DNA from: Sacculina carcini | Taxonomy: Eukaryota > Arthropoda > Thecostraca > Sacculinidae | DNA: 64,000 bases | NCBI GenBank assembly: GCA_916048095.2 | Contig: OU696583.1 | Coordinates: 7,531,322 to 7,595,321, forward strand | Direction: 5' to 3' | Shown: piece by piece, positions 14,911 through 27,728 of the stretch | How the letters are laid out: the number at the start of each line of letters is the position of its first letter | Numbering within the stretch: the stretch's first letter is position 1 | The notes under the pieces: generated by a model | The model's input: only the letters and a program-made list of their open reading frames with translations | Told to the model about the DNA's origin: nothing | Database searches by the model: none | Translations under genes and position numbers: made by a program

Positions 14911-16298
14911 GGCGTAACTTCCTTCAGATACACTTTGGAAAATTAAAATTATACCGTACTGTAGGAAACAAAATTTCTAGCACGATGGTATAATTAATTT
15001 TAATGTATGACAAATAGTTCCTGAGAAATGGGTATAAAAATGAATAAATTGTAGTCACCCGGTGTTCAAGTGTAATTTTGGATGTATTTGAGAATTTTGC
15101 CAATTTTACACGTTTTTTGTATCATTTGTGGGTATAAATTACACCTTTTCTTGTAGAACACAAAATTCTCTACACAGTAGTATATTCCTGTGTAATCGCA
15201 AGTGCGCATAATAGCTGTCAAATTGGCAATATGTCCTTTTGACTTTACACCGCCGTCACTTCCTTCAGATACACTTTGGAAAATTAAGAATTATACCGCA
15301 TTTTAAAAAATACACTTTCCAGCACGATGATATAATTTATTTTAATGTGTGACAAATAGTTCCTGAGAAATAGGTAGAAAAATGAATTAATTTAGGCGCC
15401 CGGTGATCAATTGTAATTTTGGATGTATTTGACAATTTTGCCAATTTTACACATTTTTTGTATCTTGTGTGGGTATAAATTATACCTTTTCTTGTAGAAC
15501 ACAAAATTATCTACACAATAGTATAATTTTTATAGCTGTACCATTGCTGGTTTATGAGGAATAGATAGGGGAATATTTACCAAAACATTCACGGTTTCCA
15601 GTGCTAATTTTGCATTTTTGACTTTGTCATTTTGACTTCACACCGCCGTAACTTTTTTTTAATACACTTTGGAAAATTAAAAATTATACCGTGTTGTAGC
15701 AAACAGAATTCCCAGCATGATGGTATTATTTATTTAGTTGTGTGATAATTAGTTTTTGATACATAGAGAAAAAAGTATAGAAAATCGGACGCGTGGAGTA
15801 TAAATATAATTTTGAATATAGATTGAAATTTTGTCATGTTTACATCTTTTATGTTCTATTTTTGGATATGAATTATAACCTATCTTGTAGAACAGAAAAT
15901 TGTCTACACAGTGATATAATCTGTTTGGCTGTACCATTTCTGGTTTATGAGGAGTAGATTATTGCACAAAACGAACAAATAGTGACGCAGGAAGAGCACA
16001 TGCGCAATAAATCCACTTTGCACGTGGAAAAAACGAGAAATAACGGATATTACACAAACATAAAAATGACTACAATTCACCATGTTTATAGGCAATTGAA
16101 TCAAAATAAATCAATTCTAAATTAATTAAAATAGAAGAAATTATATTCAATGCATGCAGACAAATTGAAGATAAAATTAAATAATGAAATAAACTAAAAA
16201 TAAAATTAGCTAAAATGAGACTGAAATAAAATGTAATTTAAATAAAATTGAATCAATTTTATTAAAGGTTTATATAGGAATGATATTGCCAGACGCAC

Positions 16299-16474
16299 CT
16301 GGCTGACGGTACGTTCAGGACGATAGTAATCGGTAACAGACACACTGGCTGGCTTCACGTCGTCGACAACTTCTTCTCGCTGTACTGCCACTTTAAGACA
16401 CAGTGGTTCCGATGTGAGCGCGTCCAAGTACAACGCCACAGACCCGCTAGTTGTCAACTCCCATCGCTTCACAC
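16299..16474 (-). CDS. TEP exon 25: MG8
   Basis: Reads VKRWELTTSGSVALYLDAL, EPLCLKVAVQREEVVDDV and KPASVSVTDYYRPERTVSQ. K-P-A-x-V-x-V-x-D-Y-Y is the last MG8 strand. Acceptor ATGCAG, donor CAG followed by GTGCGT, phase 0. At least one further exon with the stop codon must follow to the left. Confidence 0.95.
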
Positions 16475-17127
16475 CTGCATGTCGTAGAGATAATGACAAA
16501 TACCGCAGATCGCAAACATTAAGCCCTTCATTTTCATCCATAATTCTACTCCATAATTTCCACAGTCAGAGCTATTTCAGGGAAAACAAATTCAGTCTGC
16601 CAAAGTGTTATTTATCCAAATCAACAAGCTTCATTATATAGTATAAATTACATCAATGCTGATAAAGTACAAATATGTGCAATAGTTTGATGTACGTTAC
16701 GTTAATGCTAGGAAAGGACGTATTTTGTTCAACATATTTAATATTTGTAGCAAACAGAGCATTTTAAAAATACTTCCGGAGATCAGTTCCAATTTTGGGT
16801 GGGCTTATTGGACTCTGCTACTAAAAACCTAGCACTTCAGGCCTGAAAATGGTGACGAGATCAACTTTGAGAGAGAGGGGAAAAACCAAAATACATATTT
16901 TGACAAAATTGAACCGATTTAAACTTTAGATTCGTTTTTCTGTTCTTATCATCTTAGTATAGATTAGTAAATAAAAAAAAAACAAAGACATTATTAGTAA
17001 ATGTGTAAAAATGTGTGAAAATAAGTGATATGGGTTGAAATTACATGGTAAATGCTATAATCACACCGTATGGTTCCTCAATTAAACGTTTAATAAAGCA
17101 CAAACACAGACCAATGGGCCAATATAC
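16475..17127. other. TEP intron 24, AT-rich
   Basis: No repeat family or gene recognised; carries no long microsatellite. It separates exons 25 and 24. Confidence 0.6.
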
Positions 17128-17253
17128 CTAGTTCTTCTTTGGCGGTCAGTTTGTCCAGGGAGCCTTTGACAGGCACAAAACCACTGAGCATGTTTAATTC
17201 AATAAGTGCCATGTTGGATTCGCCGTCTTCCTGAGTGTAACTGGCACAAATCT
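17128..17253 (-). CDS. TEP exon 24: MG8 (receptor-binding-type domain)
   Basis: Reads EICASYTQEDGESNMALIEL then NMLSGFVPVKGSLDKL; C-x-x-Y...SNM-A-x-x-E/D-x-x-M-x-S-G-F-x-P is the MG8 signature. Acceptor GACAG, donor GTATAT, phases 1 to 1. Confidence 0.95.
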
Positions 17254-17776
17254 CTGTCAATAACACAACACGATTACATTTTTAATTACAATATCTATAT
17301 TTTATTGTATAATTATATCATAATTAGCATATATTTAATCTGATATTAAATTATTTGAATTTAATCGCGATTAAATTTATTGCGAAAAATCAGCACACAC
17401 ACACACAAATACACGCACGAGTTTAATATTGGATGCGGAAATTTATTAAAAGTAGAAAAATAGAATATATTAATATAATACATAATATATAACTAAAATG
17501 ATATGTAATTTGTGAAAATTGGTACATTAGAATAAGTTAACTTCATGTGTTCTATTGAAAACAAATTTGTTAGAACATCGAGTTTCAAGCCGATCAAATA
17601 TATCATAAAAATCAGTATAAATGCGTGTTTGGTGAAAACATTATCGAACAAGTATCGAACATAATAAAAAACAGGACAACATGACTGACATGAAATAGTT
17701 ACAATTTTTTGCAACAATAAGATCAAAGGCGGGTCTAGAGAGGAGGGAATAATAAAGGCATGTCCCAGCATAAATC

Positions 17777-18108
17777 AAAAGGTTGAAAGTTAAAAGCCTC
17801 AAGTGACAGCTGCTACACGGGAAGAAGTCGAAGCTTATGAACACACACAGGTGTGTCCCGTGCAGCTCGCTGCCACCGCAGAACCGACTCTCTCCACGCT
17901 ATGACGCCACAAGGACGTAAGACGTATTAGAGAGGACCACCTCCCCAGAATGCATGACACAACACATGACTGATATCTGGTACCATCATTTTCTACTGGG
18001 TGGACAGGGACTGTTGGATTATAGAATTCACCCAAGAAATTCTGCACCGCCGAATTACGAACCCCGCTTGTGAGGCGGGTGTGCTAGCCACTACACCACG
18101 GAGTCCAC
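17777..18108 (-). mobile_element. tRNA-Val-like SINE, copy 1
   Basis: The minus strand begins with a tRNA-like head (GTGGTGTAGTGG box A region, CCGCCTCACAAGCGGG anticodon arm with CAC) and runs into a body shared with copies at 34035-34376 and 46880-47085. Box B is degraded here. The end carries CTGCTACACGGGAAGAAG in plus orientation. It sits between exons 24 and 23. Confidence 0.8.
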
Positions 18109-18146
18109 ATGTTACTAATCAATTAATCTATCAATCAATTACTAAC

Positions 18147-18255
18147 CAATGTCGTGTTTGAGACATTTCTTCTGTCCGTCTCTTGGCTCAGACTTCACTT
18201 CCAAATGCATCACCTCATTGGGTTCAGGCTTCTTCACATTGTAATAAACCTCAGC
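18147..18255 (-). CDS. TEP exon 23: CUB to MG8
   Basis: Reads AEVYYNVKKPEPNEVMHLEV then KSEPRDGQKKCLKHDI. Y-Y-N-V is the last CUB strand. Acceptor GTTAG behind a TG repeat, donor GTTAGT, phase 1. Confidence 0.93.
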
Positions 18256-18702
18256 CTAACATGCACATACACACACACACACACACGGAATGTGTACGTA
18301 TAGTATCAAGCCGCACACATGTAGAAAGCGTAGAATCAATTAGAAAAATACACACAAAAATGAGCAAAGAACAAATTGAAAGAAAAAACACGAGAACAAA
18401 ACTAAGTGAAGCAGCGAAGTGACACAAGAACATTAAAAATGACAATTGTAAGAACTACGTACGCAAAACCATTACGTATTTTTAATTATCAATCATTCCC
18501 AAAAAAATTATAATATATGATAGCAAAATTGTACAAATCACGTTTTTTCAGTTTTCAATATATCTAATTTTCAGAACAGAATAACGTGAAATACTTTGGG
18601 AAAAATCAAGCAGAATTTATATTGAAATAAAACCTCTGCTTTTTCATTCGTGTTTTTTTTGGCAACAATTTGAACTGTTGAAAAATTCACGAGTGTAGCG
18701 TC

Positions 18703-18745
<43 letters not shown>

Positions 18746-20206
18746 ATAGTTAGGTGGATGAATTTCGCAGGCAAGACCATAAAAATTCAATTTCACGCAA
18801 GATTGGCTGTAATGATTACTCTTCAAATGGCCATGCACCAGTGAAGGACTTGAAGCAGCTATTGAATAAAATCATTCCAACACATACACCCACTCAAACA
18901 CACACACACATACATACACGCACGCATAAACATGAATTGCAAATTTTGTTTGTGCGAGAAAACTTGGCAGGCAGATCTCGATGTGCAAAAATCCACAAAA
19001 ACGGCAAACGCAACGAATTTGGCAATAACAGATATGGCTGATATCATACTAAAATATAATATAATAAATTAAATATAATAAAATAAATAAAATATAATAT
19101 AATAAACAAACAGCTGCAATTTTAGAGGATTTACTATTATTTATAGCACAGCTATAATTTTACACCTATAATTACAGCTATAATTACAGCTATAATTCTA
19201 GAGGATTTTAGGGGATTTACATTTTTATACACCGATAATGAACCAGGGGCGGACATTATAATTAATCAATAATTATTGATTCTGGAAGCGCCAACACGGT
19301 TTGTGTTTCTACATAATGAAGTGACGAGCGTACAACAGCTCAAATTTTGCCTAAATCAGTCAGTCAGTGGTTTTTCACCGCGGGTGAGAACCTGGTTCCT
19401 GAGGGATGTTCCTAAGGGAGTTCTTGTGAAAATTAATGAAAATATGTTTTACACACGATTGCTAGTTCATCCTGGAAAAATAACTGGAATCAAAGTTAAA
19501 ATAAATTTTAGCTGTATAAATGAATATTGAATACAAATATTCTTACTACGTCGTTTGTATTATTTATTTCATACAATATATCTATCAAGAATCGAGCGGT
19601 GTGTGAAGATTGACTGTCGATTTGAAAAGGATGTGAACACTGTAATAGTTTGAGAACCACTGGCCTACATCGAAAGAGGAAATCTATACAATTCAGCGCG
19701 TAATTCAGTGACACTTTCAGTTCAAATATGTCCCAAGATGCGATGCTAAAGTCAAAACACATTTTTAACTGCTAACTATTTACAAAACACATTTTCTACA
19801 CATACTTCTATAGACAGCTACTCAAATTATGATAGCAGAAATTTGGCATAGATTATTGTGGAATCCAAAACGCCGGAATGTAAAAAATTCCAAACACAAA
19901 TTCGGCACAAAGCTCGTGAATACTTCGTAACCCGAGCTAGAATTTATTTTGTGATGCAAAACAAACAAACTCGCAAGAAAATTTCACAACCGTTTTGTAA
20001 TTTTCCTTTTGCTTTTTAGTGATTTATTTATTTTTTAACTTAATCTGTTTACTTTCTTTAATTCGAGGGCTGGCAAACAGGCCTTATTATGCTGTGTATT
20101 GTTGTGTGTGTATATTCAGTTGGTAATACAAAACAATAAATATAAGCAAAATATAAAAATATCTTAAAGACAGAAATAACAAAATCATCATTGAGTCAGC
20201 AATTAC
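18256..20206. other. TEP intron 22 with CA repeats and a hAT-like MITE
   Basis: Holds CA tracts at 18265-18287, 18706-18742 and 18898-18925, short TATAATTACAGC repeats near 19150-19200 and the MITE at 19365-19662. No coding signal. Confidence 0.6.
19365..19662. mobile_element. hAT-like MITE
   Basis: Begins CAGTGGTTTTTCACCGCGGG and ends TTTGAGAACCACTG, matching the ends of the 29576-29843 copy. No coding capacity. Confidence 0.75.
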
Positions 20207-20491
20207 CTGCACCAGAGCACATCCAGTTCCTTCTGCCACCACGGACACTACAGAGGGCAGCACTAACAGTGGGCGCCGCTGCGTTACCAGACGATTATCG
20301 CGTGTCACGTTGACATTGTCCAATTGCTCTGACATCGCAGCGCCGGCAGTCTCGTCGTAGCCGGCCGATGACGTCACAGCATCAGGCTGCTGGTGAGTGT
20401 TGTTGACACTCACCGTCAAGCGGTCCTGGTCGGATAGGCGCGGCAAATCGGCCGAGAAGCGAGCCAAAGCTTGCAGCGCCAAAACTGTGTC
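20207..20491 (-). CDS. TEP exon 22: end of thioester domain and second CUB segment
   Basis: Reads DTVLALQALARFSADLPRL, then a hydrophilic, N-glycosylation-site-rich stretch (VNNT, VNVT), and ends VVSVVAEGTGCALVQ, the E-G-x-G-C-x-x-x-Q strand of the CUB domain. Acceptor TGTAG, donor CAG followed by GTAATT, phase 0. Confidence 0.95.
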
Positions 20492-20689
20492 CTACAATAT
20501 ATTATATCATATCATTATATATAAAGTTAAATATTACTTTTATTAACAATAAATACATGCTAATAATTTATTATATCAAATGCATGTACAATATTATATT
20601 ATATACAATAAGTATTACATTATATTAATGTATTTAAAATTATCAAGACATTTATATCGCGCTCATCATCCGGGGGTTCCAAAAGCGCT

Positions 20690-20732
<43 letters not shown>

Positions 20733-21666
20733 GAGATAGTATAGTTTCCCATATAGGTGTGTTGATGTCTGGAATCAGTTAGGGGAGGATATTGTAGGAG
20801 CTAAAAGCGTAGGAAAGTGTTAGAGCGAGGTTGTATAAAGTGAAATACTGATAATTCAAAGTGAGATAGACTGCTAGAGGGTTGGTTGGAGACAGGACAG
20901 TACAAACACTGCTCATATCCTGTGCTAAACAAAGAGGTGAGTATACACATACACACAAATACACACACACACACACACAAATAAGTATAAGCCCACGCTC
21001 AAGAATACACTCAAAAATGTCACACAGCTACATCAGCTCGCCACTCGGAAAAATCTCTGGCAAAAAGTTTCCTGGATGTTCGGCAGTTAATCCTCAGCCG
21101 TTGTGATGTTGAGTGCTGGATCGCTCAATGTATAGCGGATTATTGCAGCAGCCCACACACCCATCCCCTCTTGACCCCCCACCCCCCACCCCCCACCGGG
21201 GATTTCATGAGATCACTAAAAATGACACTATTTTGTAGGCTTTTATCTATATTAACACGCATTTAATCATTAGGCTATATATTAGGATACTTTCTTTGAT
21301 ATCAAGTCAATATTTTCCACACCAAAATTGCTTGGAATTAATCGATACACAAGCTTGAAAGTATCAAAGTTGTTGAAATTTGTAAGTGTCTTTGAAAGTA
21401 AAAAAGTTGGGAGTTGATTGGTTCAGTGGTGGATGCGTCTTATAGGGACCCCTTGAGATCAATCTTGTGCAGTGAGAGGCACTATCAAACTAACCCTCAT
21501 CTCCATATCTTTTCAAAGAAAACATATTGAAAATAATTGCTTGGACTTGGTCCCACGCAAAATTATACTGGTATGAATAATTCACCAGTTATTTGACATT
21601 TGCAGTTATTTGACATTTGAAAATGACGGATATAGTGAATACATTCCCTGTATACATTCCTCGACA

Positions 21667-21931
21667 TACCGTAAATGCTCTATTTATCCGACAGGCTCTA
21701 ATAATCCGGCAGGCTCTAACAATCCGGCACCCTCAGGTATGGGTCGAGAAATAATCCGGCAATGAACTGTGGAGATACGCGTCTTCTCTCGTCCCTGTTA
21801 TCAGTGCACTATTTTTTGGTTTGCAGTTTTTGCGCAATCCTACCGTGCGGAGTGACCAAAAAATCCGACATGCTCTAATAATCCGGCAGGCTCTTATAAT
21901 CCGACACCATACGCAGGGGGCATTTTCGGTA
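21667..21931. mobile_element. pogo/Tigger-like MITE
   Basis: Ends TACCGTAAATGC and GCATTTTCGGTA are inverted repeats with one mismatch and may include a TA target duplication. The interior repeats AATAATCCGGCAGGCTC several times, a sequence style typical of Tigger/pogo derivatives. Confidence 0.65.
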
Positions 21932-22489
21932 TATAGATATGTTCCTTATTGCATATATTTATCAGTATATATGAGTATAGCAAGATGAATCGAGCTGTAG
22001 TGTGCAAATGTCACAACTGGATAATCACGCTTGTCAAATACTGCACATGCACAGCGGATGGGAAAAACAAATGGAAAAACGGAGGAGCACACTGAACAAT
22101 AGCCACGTGCTTGATTGAGACCGGCTCTCCGGGGACAAGAAAACCCATCACAACACACACACAAACACAGACAAGCACTCACACACACACACACGCACAC
22201 GCAGACATACATGCAGGGAGACAACGTTGTCGGATTTATCTCGTCAAGGAATAATACACCACCCCCCAAAAATAAGCTATATAATTGTAAAAATACAACA
22301 AAATAAATTTTAAGTAAATATATATCAATAGTATATATATATATATATAATTTAAATATAATATATCATGTAAATGCAAAATATAATATAAACAATAAAA
22401 TAGAACATTAATAATTTAAATTAAAAAACACATGAAACATACGTGAATGTTTTTCTGATAAATGTTCTGCCATGACATTCTGACTGTGC

Positions 22490-23238
<749 letters not shown>

Positions 23239-23246
23239 GCACGCGC

Positions 23247-23413
23247 CTGTGTCGAATAGAATCCTCCATGTCCACTACGCTGTCTTGATATCCAGCGAGC
23301 CATGCCGAGTGTTCGAGCGAAATAGTCGAGCGAGGGGTCATTTTTCATCAGCAGTTTGGCGGTGAGCAAATTGTACGAGGTCGTTTCCACCATAACTGCT
23401 GAATTGTCACCAT
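23247..23413 (-). CDS. TEP exon 21: thioester domain, GC donor
   Basis: Reads DGDNSAVMVETTSYNLLTAK, then WISRQRSGHGGFYSTQ. The family signature G-G-F-x-S-T-Q-D-T-V is split exactly here: STQ ends this exon and DTV opens the next, so the donor must be CAG followed by GCGCGT, a GC-AG intron. Acceptor CTACAG. The intron upstream has a run of 24 G on the coding strand, 12 bases before the exon. Confidence 0.93.
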
Positions 23414-23425
23414 CTGTAGGCATCA

Positions 23426-23449
23426 CCCCCCCCCCCCCCCCCCCCCCCC
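23426..23449. repeat. C24 homopolymer (G24 on the TEP coding strand)
   Basis: Twenty-four consecutive C, 12 bases upstream of the exon 21 acceptor on the minus strand, followed by CCCCACACAC. As G24 it could fold into a G-quadruplex in the pre-mRNA. Confidence 0.9.
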
Positions 23450-23457
23450 ACACGAGC

Positions 23458-23496
<39 letters not shown>

Positions 23497-24040
23497 ACAC
23501 AATGATAAAAGAAGCGACTACAAAGGAATATCAATGATTTGAAATGAATTAATTATGCAACAAAGGAAAAACTGAGCAAAAAGAAAAATGTACGAGACGT
23601 AACACAAATCAAGAAGACCAACACAACATCAAGAAGGATAAAAAATATAGAAAAGAGAACGGCGAGATCGAACTTACAGACTTGAAATATTTAAACTTTT
23701 AATGTGTCGTTTTCCAGTGATGTCAAATATTAAGGTTGAAAACTTTAGACATTGAATTTGTATTTGACAACTATCAACTTAGACTTTAGAATTTGTAAGG
23801 TTTTCACACCTAAAGCTATATTTCACGCAAATTACACAGCAAATTCAATTAAACCTACGGCCATATATTCTGGCCATTAAATCTCGTAAATCATATTTCT
23901 TCGTCAAAGAAGTTTGTGTACAAGTTAGCACGCTCAAACTTTGTGACATTTCGAGCATACATTTCAATACAATTCGAGCATTGTAAAGCTATATATCACC
24001 ACACCGCTATGCTAGCCATGAAGTGTCCGACGAAATAAGC

Positions 24041-24118
24041 CCGAAATTCTCAACCACGTCCAAGAATCGAACCCGTGAACAGCCATAATCAACATAGCAC
24101 TCACACAACTAGGCTACT
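24041..24118 (-). repeat. Possible tRNA-like SINE head
   Basis: The minus strand shows TAGCCTAGTTG and a CGGGTTCGATTCTTGG box-B-like string about 40 bases apart, and ends resembling an acceptor stem. No second copy was seen in the window, so it may be a degenerate SINE or chance. Confidence 0.35.
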
Positions 24119-24155
24119 AAGTAGGCCAACAAGTGAGCTTATAAACAGCATATAT

Positions 24156-24536
24156 CTGTTCGATTCACAATTTCAGAATCAATGATTTACGAAGAACAAG
24201 AATCGAACACTGATTCTGAAGTGTTCGGTATTTATGATTGTTTATCTGTCAATTACCAGGTGATATTTGTTCCGCCCACGTGTGTTAATATTTCTGCTCA
24301 CGATTTAATTTATTATTTGATATTTAAATATCCAGTTCAGTATTTTTTGAGTTCTGAACAACATTAGGCTAGAAATAAGTGCTCGAAAAACGAAAAACAA
24401 ACAAAATGAATGCCTGCTTTGCGCCATGAATGACAACTTCGGAATTCACTTGGGAAACACTTCAGAAGTGCTTCCCAAGTGTGAATCGAACGCTTCAGAC
24501 GTACTTCGGAAGTACTTCTGGAGCTGAATCGAACAG
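24156..24536. mobile_element. MITE with CTGTTCGATTCA inverted ends
   Basis: CTGTTCGATTCA at 24156 faces TGAATCGAACAG at 24525-24536, a perfect 12-base inverted repeat. Internal hairpins occur, such as ACTTGGGAAACACTTC/GAAGTGCTTCCCAAGT. It ends only 22 bases from the donor of exon 20. Confidence 0.75.
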
Positions 24537-24558
24537 GCCCATACAAATATAATCTTAC

Positions 24559-24709
24559 CGTCCGGTTGCCACCACAGCAGTCCTCCCTTGGTGTTTGCAC
24601 GTTCAAGAAGCCGCTCAAAGTCAGCTTGGGCCTTGTCCCATTTGCCAGCCAGGGCATATGCGTGCGCGCGCAGTGTGATTGTGTAGATGTGTGTCTCTTC
24701 TGCAACCGA
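24559..24709 (-). CDS. TEP exon 20: thioester domain
   Basis: Reads SVAEETHIYTITLRAHAYAL, AGKWDKAQADFERLLERA and ends GGLLWWQPD; Y-T-x-x-L-x-A-Y/H-A-x-A-L-A-G is the usual helix here. Two acceptors exist; CAACAG before 24709 keeps phase 0, while TTGCAG twelve bases inside would break the frame. Donor GTAAGA, phase 1. Confidence 0.94.
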
Positions 24710-25149
24710 CTGTTGTGCATATCAAATTGCGAATTGCAACGTATTTGTATTCTGTATTTTATATGTGATATGTTATATTAGTTTGTATTCATATATAGCC
24801 GTACTACAGCACGCTTGAACCAAACGGCTTGCTGAAAGAATAATAAAAATATGCCGAATAGAAATATTACAACTAATATAATAAATTATACTAAATTATA
24901 CGATTATAACTGTACTATAATAACTCCAATATTTAGTATATATAATGAATAATAATATAGACTAATGCCGAAATAAAACTAAAAATATTATAATTCACTT
25001 TTTCAAGTGCAAAATGGCTATGAGAAAAAGAACCAGCCATATGCAAATAATTTAATAAAAATTCACCATGATATATAAACACTTTGAAATAGATAGATAG
25101 AAAGACACAAACTCAACCAGACTTGAAACAGCATTGACGAATGGAGCTG

Positions 25150-25890
25150 GTCTGTGGGTGTATGTGCGTATGTATGTATGTATATATATGTGTGTATATT
25201 TGTGTATATGTTTATGTATGTGTGTGCATTTGCGTGTGTGTGTAAATATATGTGTATGTGTATATATGTGTGTGCATGTGTGTGTGTATATATGTGTGTA
25301 TGTGTATGTATGTATGCGTGTGTCTGTATGTGCGTGTATATCTGTATATGTGTGTATGCGTTTGTGTATGTATGTGTGTGTATATTTGTGTGTATTGGTG
25401 TATGGTATTAGCGACATAGGTCACACACAGACAGGTCAATGCCCCCTCTCTGTGACCTGTCTGTGTGTGTGTGTGTGTGTTTCTGTGTATGTGTCTGTCT
25501 GTATGTGTGTCTGTCTGTGTATGTGTGTGTGTGTGTGTGTATGTGTCTATCTGAATATGTGTGTGTCTGAGCGTGTATGTGTGTGTTTGTGTCTGTCTGA
25601 GTGTGTGTGTGTGTCTGTCTGAGTATGTGTGTGTGTGTGTGTCTGTCTAGAGTGTGTGTGTGTGTCTGTCTGAGTGTGAGTGTGTGTGAGTGTCTGTCTG
25701 AGTGTGTGTGTGTCTGTCTGAGTGTGTGTCTGTTTGTCTGTGTGTGTGTATGTGTGTGTCTGTGTGTGTGTGTGTATGTGTGTGTCTGAGTGTGTGTGTG
25801 TATGTGTGTGTCTGTCTGTGTATGTGTGTGTGTGGCTATCTGTATGTGTGTCTGTCTGTGTATGTCTGAGTGTGTGTGAGTGTGATCGTT
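25150..25890. repeat. Compound TG-rich microsatellite
   Basis: About 740 bases of TG with TGTATG, TGTCTG and TGAGTG interruptions. Long artificial open frames (Cys-Val or His-Thr repeats) arise on both strands. The non-repeat stretch at 25415-25455 contains a small inverted repeat (CACACAGACAGGTCA / TGACCTGTCTGTGTG). Confidence 0.95.
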
Positions 25891-25893
25891 CAC

Positions 25894-26013
25894 CTGGTCC
25901 AGACAGCGGAAGGCACCACTGATGGTCTCCTCGTCCAGGGAGACTTTGGTGTAGAGCAGCGAGGCCACCACATAGGCCGTCAGCGGAACCTCTCCCCCCT
26001 CAGCCACGCCCCC
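25894..26013 (-). CDS. TEP exon 19: thioester domain
   Basis: Reads [20 protein letters not shown] then [20 protein letters not shown], the G-G-V...V-x-L-T-A-Y helix pair. Acceptor GCGCAG, donor GTGAAC, phase 0. The donor lies against a 740-base TG-rich tract. Confidence 0.95.
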
Positions 26014-27195
26014 CTGCGCGCGTGCATGGGGGATAACACATGCTTATTTGTTGTCCACTCATGGTTTTTATCAACAAATTTCCAAGGAATTCACACAAAA
26101 CACTGATATACTCAAAGTGATTACACACGTATAAACACATATGATTCATGAAAATATAAAGTCTATGTCTAGTTAAAGTTAACAAATATAACATAAAAAG
26201 TTAAAATCAAGATTAGAGGTTAAAAATTAGAAGTTATGACTTGCTGATACGTTAAACCTATATCTTTGGAGAATGAAGGAAATATATATGGCACAGGCAT
26301 ATTTGTTTTGTTGAAGTCGATGATTTCTCTACTTTATTACATTTCAAATTTCCATTTATATTTAACTAATTCACTCTATTTTACTCGAAACGTTTCTCGG
26401 CCATCTTCACGAGTTTAAATAGGTAGAAATTAAAAAAGGTTTAAAATGTATTTGTTGGAAATGCATTACAAAAGGTCAAAATTCGCTCAACACTTGCCTA
26501 AATATGCAAAATATCTTAAACTAAACCTATATCTTTGGAGATTGTGAAAATACATCTAACTACCACTGAGGGACTAACGGAACCCAGGGGTTTACACCCC
26601 CATTTTGATCCCAGATCTATAAACCTCTACACAAGCATCAACTTGCACCCTCCAACATCACCCCTTTGACTATTTCTACATTCGCCACTGAAAGCCACGA
26701 CATGAAGCCATAAGAACAAATGATAACAGAACGACAACATAGGGAGGAACAACATCGAACAAACGATGCAAAATTCACAATGGAAATACACACGACAAAA
26801 GCGCAGCTTAAAAACAAAAACAGTTAAACATCGATATATGACGCATCAATGAAGCGAGATAATTAGTTGGGCGCAATAAGGTCTTGGACCTCAATATTTT
26901 TAGGTTTTTATTTAAAAATACAAAATATACTATATCATTAGTGTAAATAGTCTTATATATTTGTTTTTATTTCACTACGAAACACGTAAATACTGTATTA
27001 TCCTCGGGTATCACGAGGGTCAACAAAATATATACAGTAAAATCGGTATAATCGGCGTAATCAGATACAAAAACACGGTGTAATTTTTTTGACTCCAACT
27101 AGCGCTATATATCGAGATGTTTCACTGTATAACGATACTCTCCAACAGTTATTCGCATTTAGGACGGCTGTCTATCTGTCTGTCTGTATGTTTAA

Positions 27196-27303
<108 letters not shown>

Positions 27304-27728
27304 CAGGCGAGGTTTATTGGAGACACACACACACACACACAAATGTGTTAATGAAACAAGTTCTCTGGAAGGGTTCAAATTTGCTGTGAAAAAAACACTT
27401 TTTAGCTGACATGATTTCAAACATTTAACGGTGTATGTTGATAAGACCGTCTTATTTCGATGTAATTCATGTAAATTGCATATACTTAAATGCAGTGTCT
27501 CGTGTTGTTTCATATATAGCCTCGATATGATTTTCGTTGTTTGCTGCATGATTTGTCCATTGAAGTATATGAATATCACACACAAATGAGCACATTCACA
27601 TGATTCTACAACTGAATGTACTTTACACTATCCGTTCGTGTAAGAGCCACGGCTCGACGAATCGTTGCCTTATTAATCTGTGTTTGCTGTATAACTTGTT
27701 TTGTTGTCTATGTGTGGCAATACATCAA

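Larger units (their letters stand above)
2950..15955. repeat. Complex satellite block with CCCGCCCGTCGTGCGG core motif
   Basis: A 13-kb block of AT-rich DNA in which a GC-rich 16-base core (CCCGCCCGTCGTGCGG or GTTGTGCGG variants) recurs roughly 35 times, each followed by AACAATTCA-like bases. Examples start near 2965, 3223, 3804, 3988, 4119, 4639, 4839, 5836, 6400, 7958, 8408, 8586, 9780, 10137, 12097 and 12547. Between cores are shared filler modules (AAAAGTCTAAATTT, TTTTGACAAAATATTTTC, CCTCATATTTAAA). Blocks often end in (CAGA)n then TTTATATATATAGACTAGCATTAAAA. This layout recalls non-autonomous Helentron/Helitron-like or other repeat-bearing elements, but I cannot classify it. Confidence 0.85.

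Noticed and set aside
4663..15937. Recurring small open frames of 60-72 residues in the satellite block
   Set aside because: They recur only because the DNA is duplicated; sequences are AT-driven, drift with stops between units, and show no domain.
18028..18106. A functional tRNA-Val gene
   Set aside because: Box B is mutated, the acceptor stem does not pair, and the sequence continues into a repeated body; it is a SINE head.
25052..26007. Long Cys-Val and His-Thr repeat proteins
   Set aside because: Translations of (TG)n/(CA)n microsatellites in several frames and on both strands; no start context or conserved flanks.
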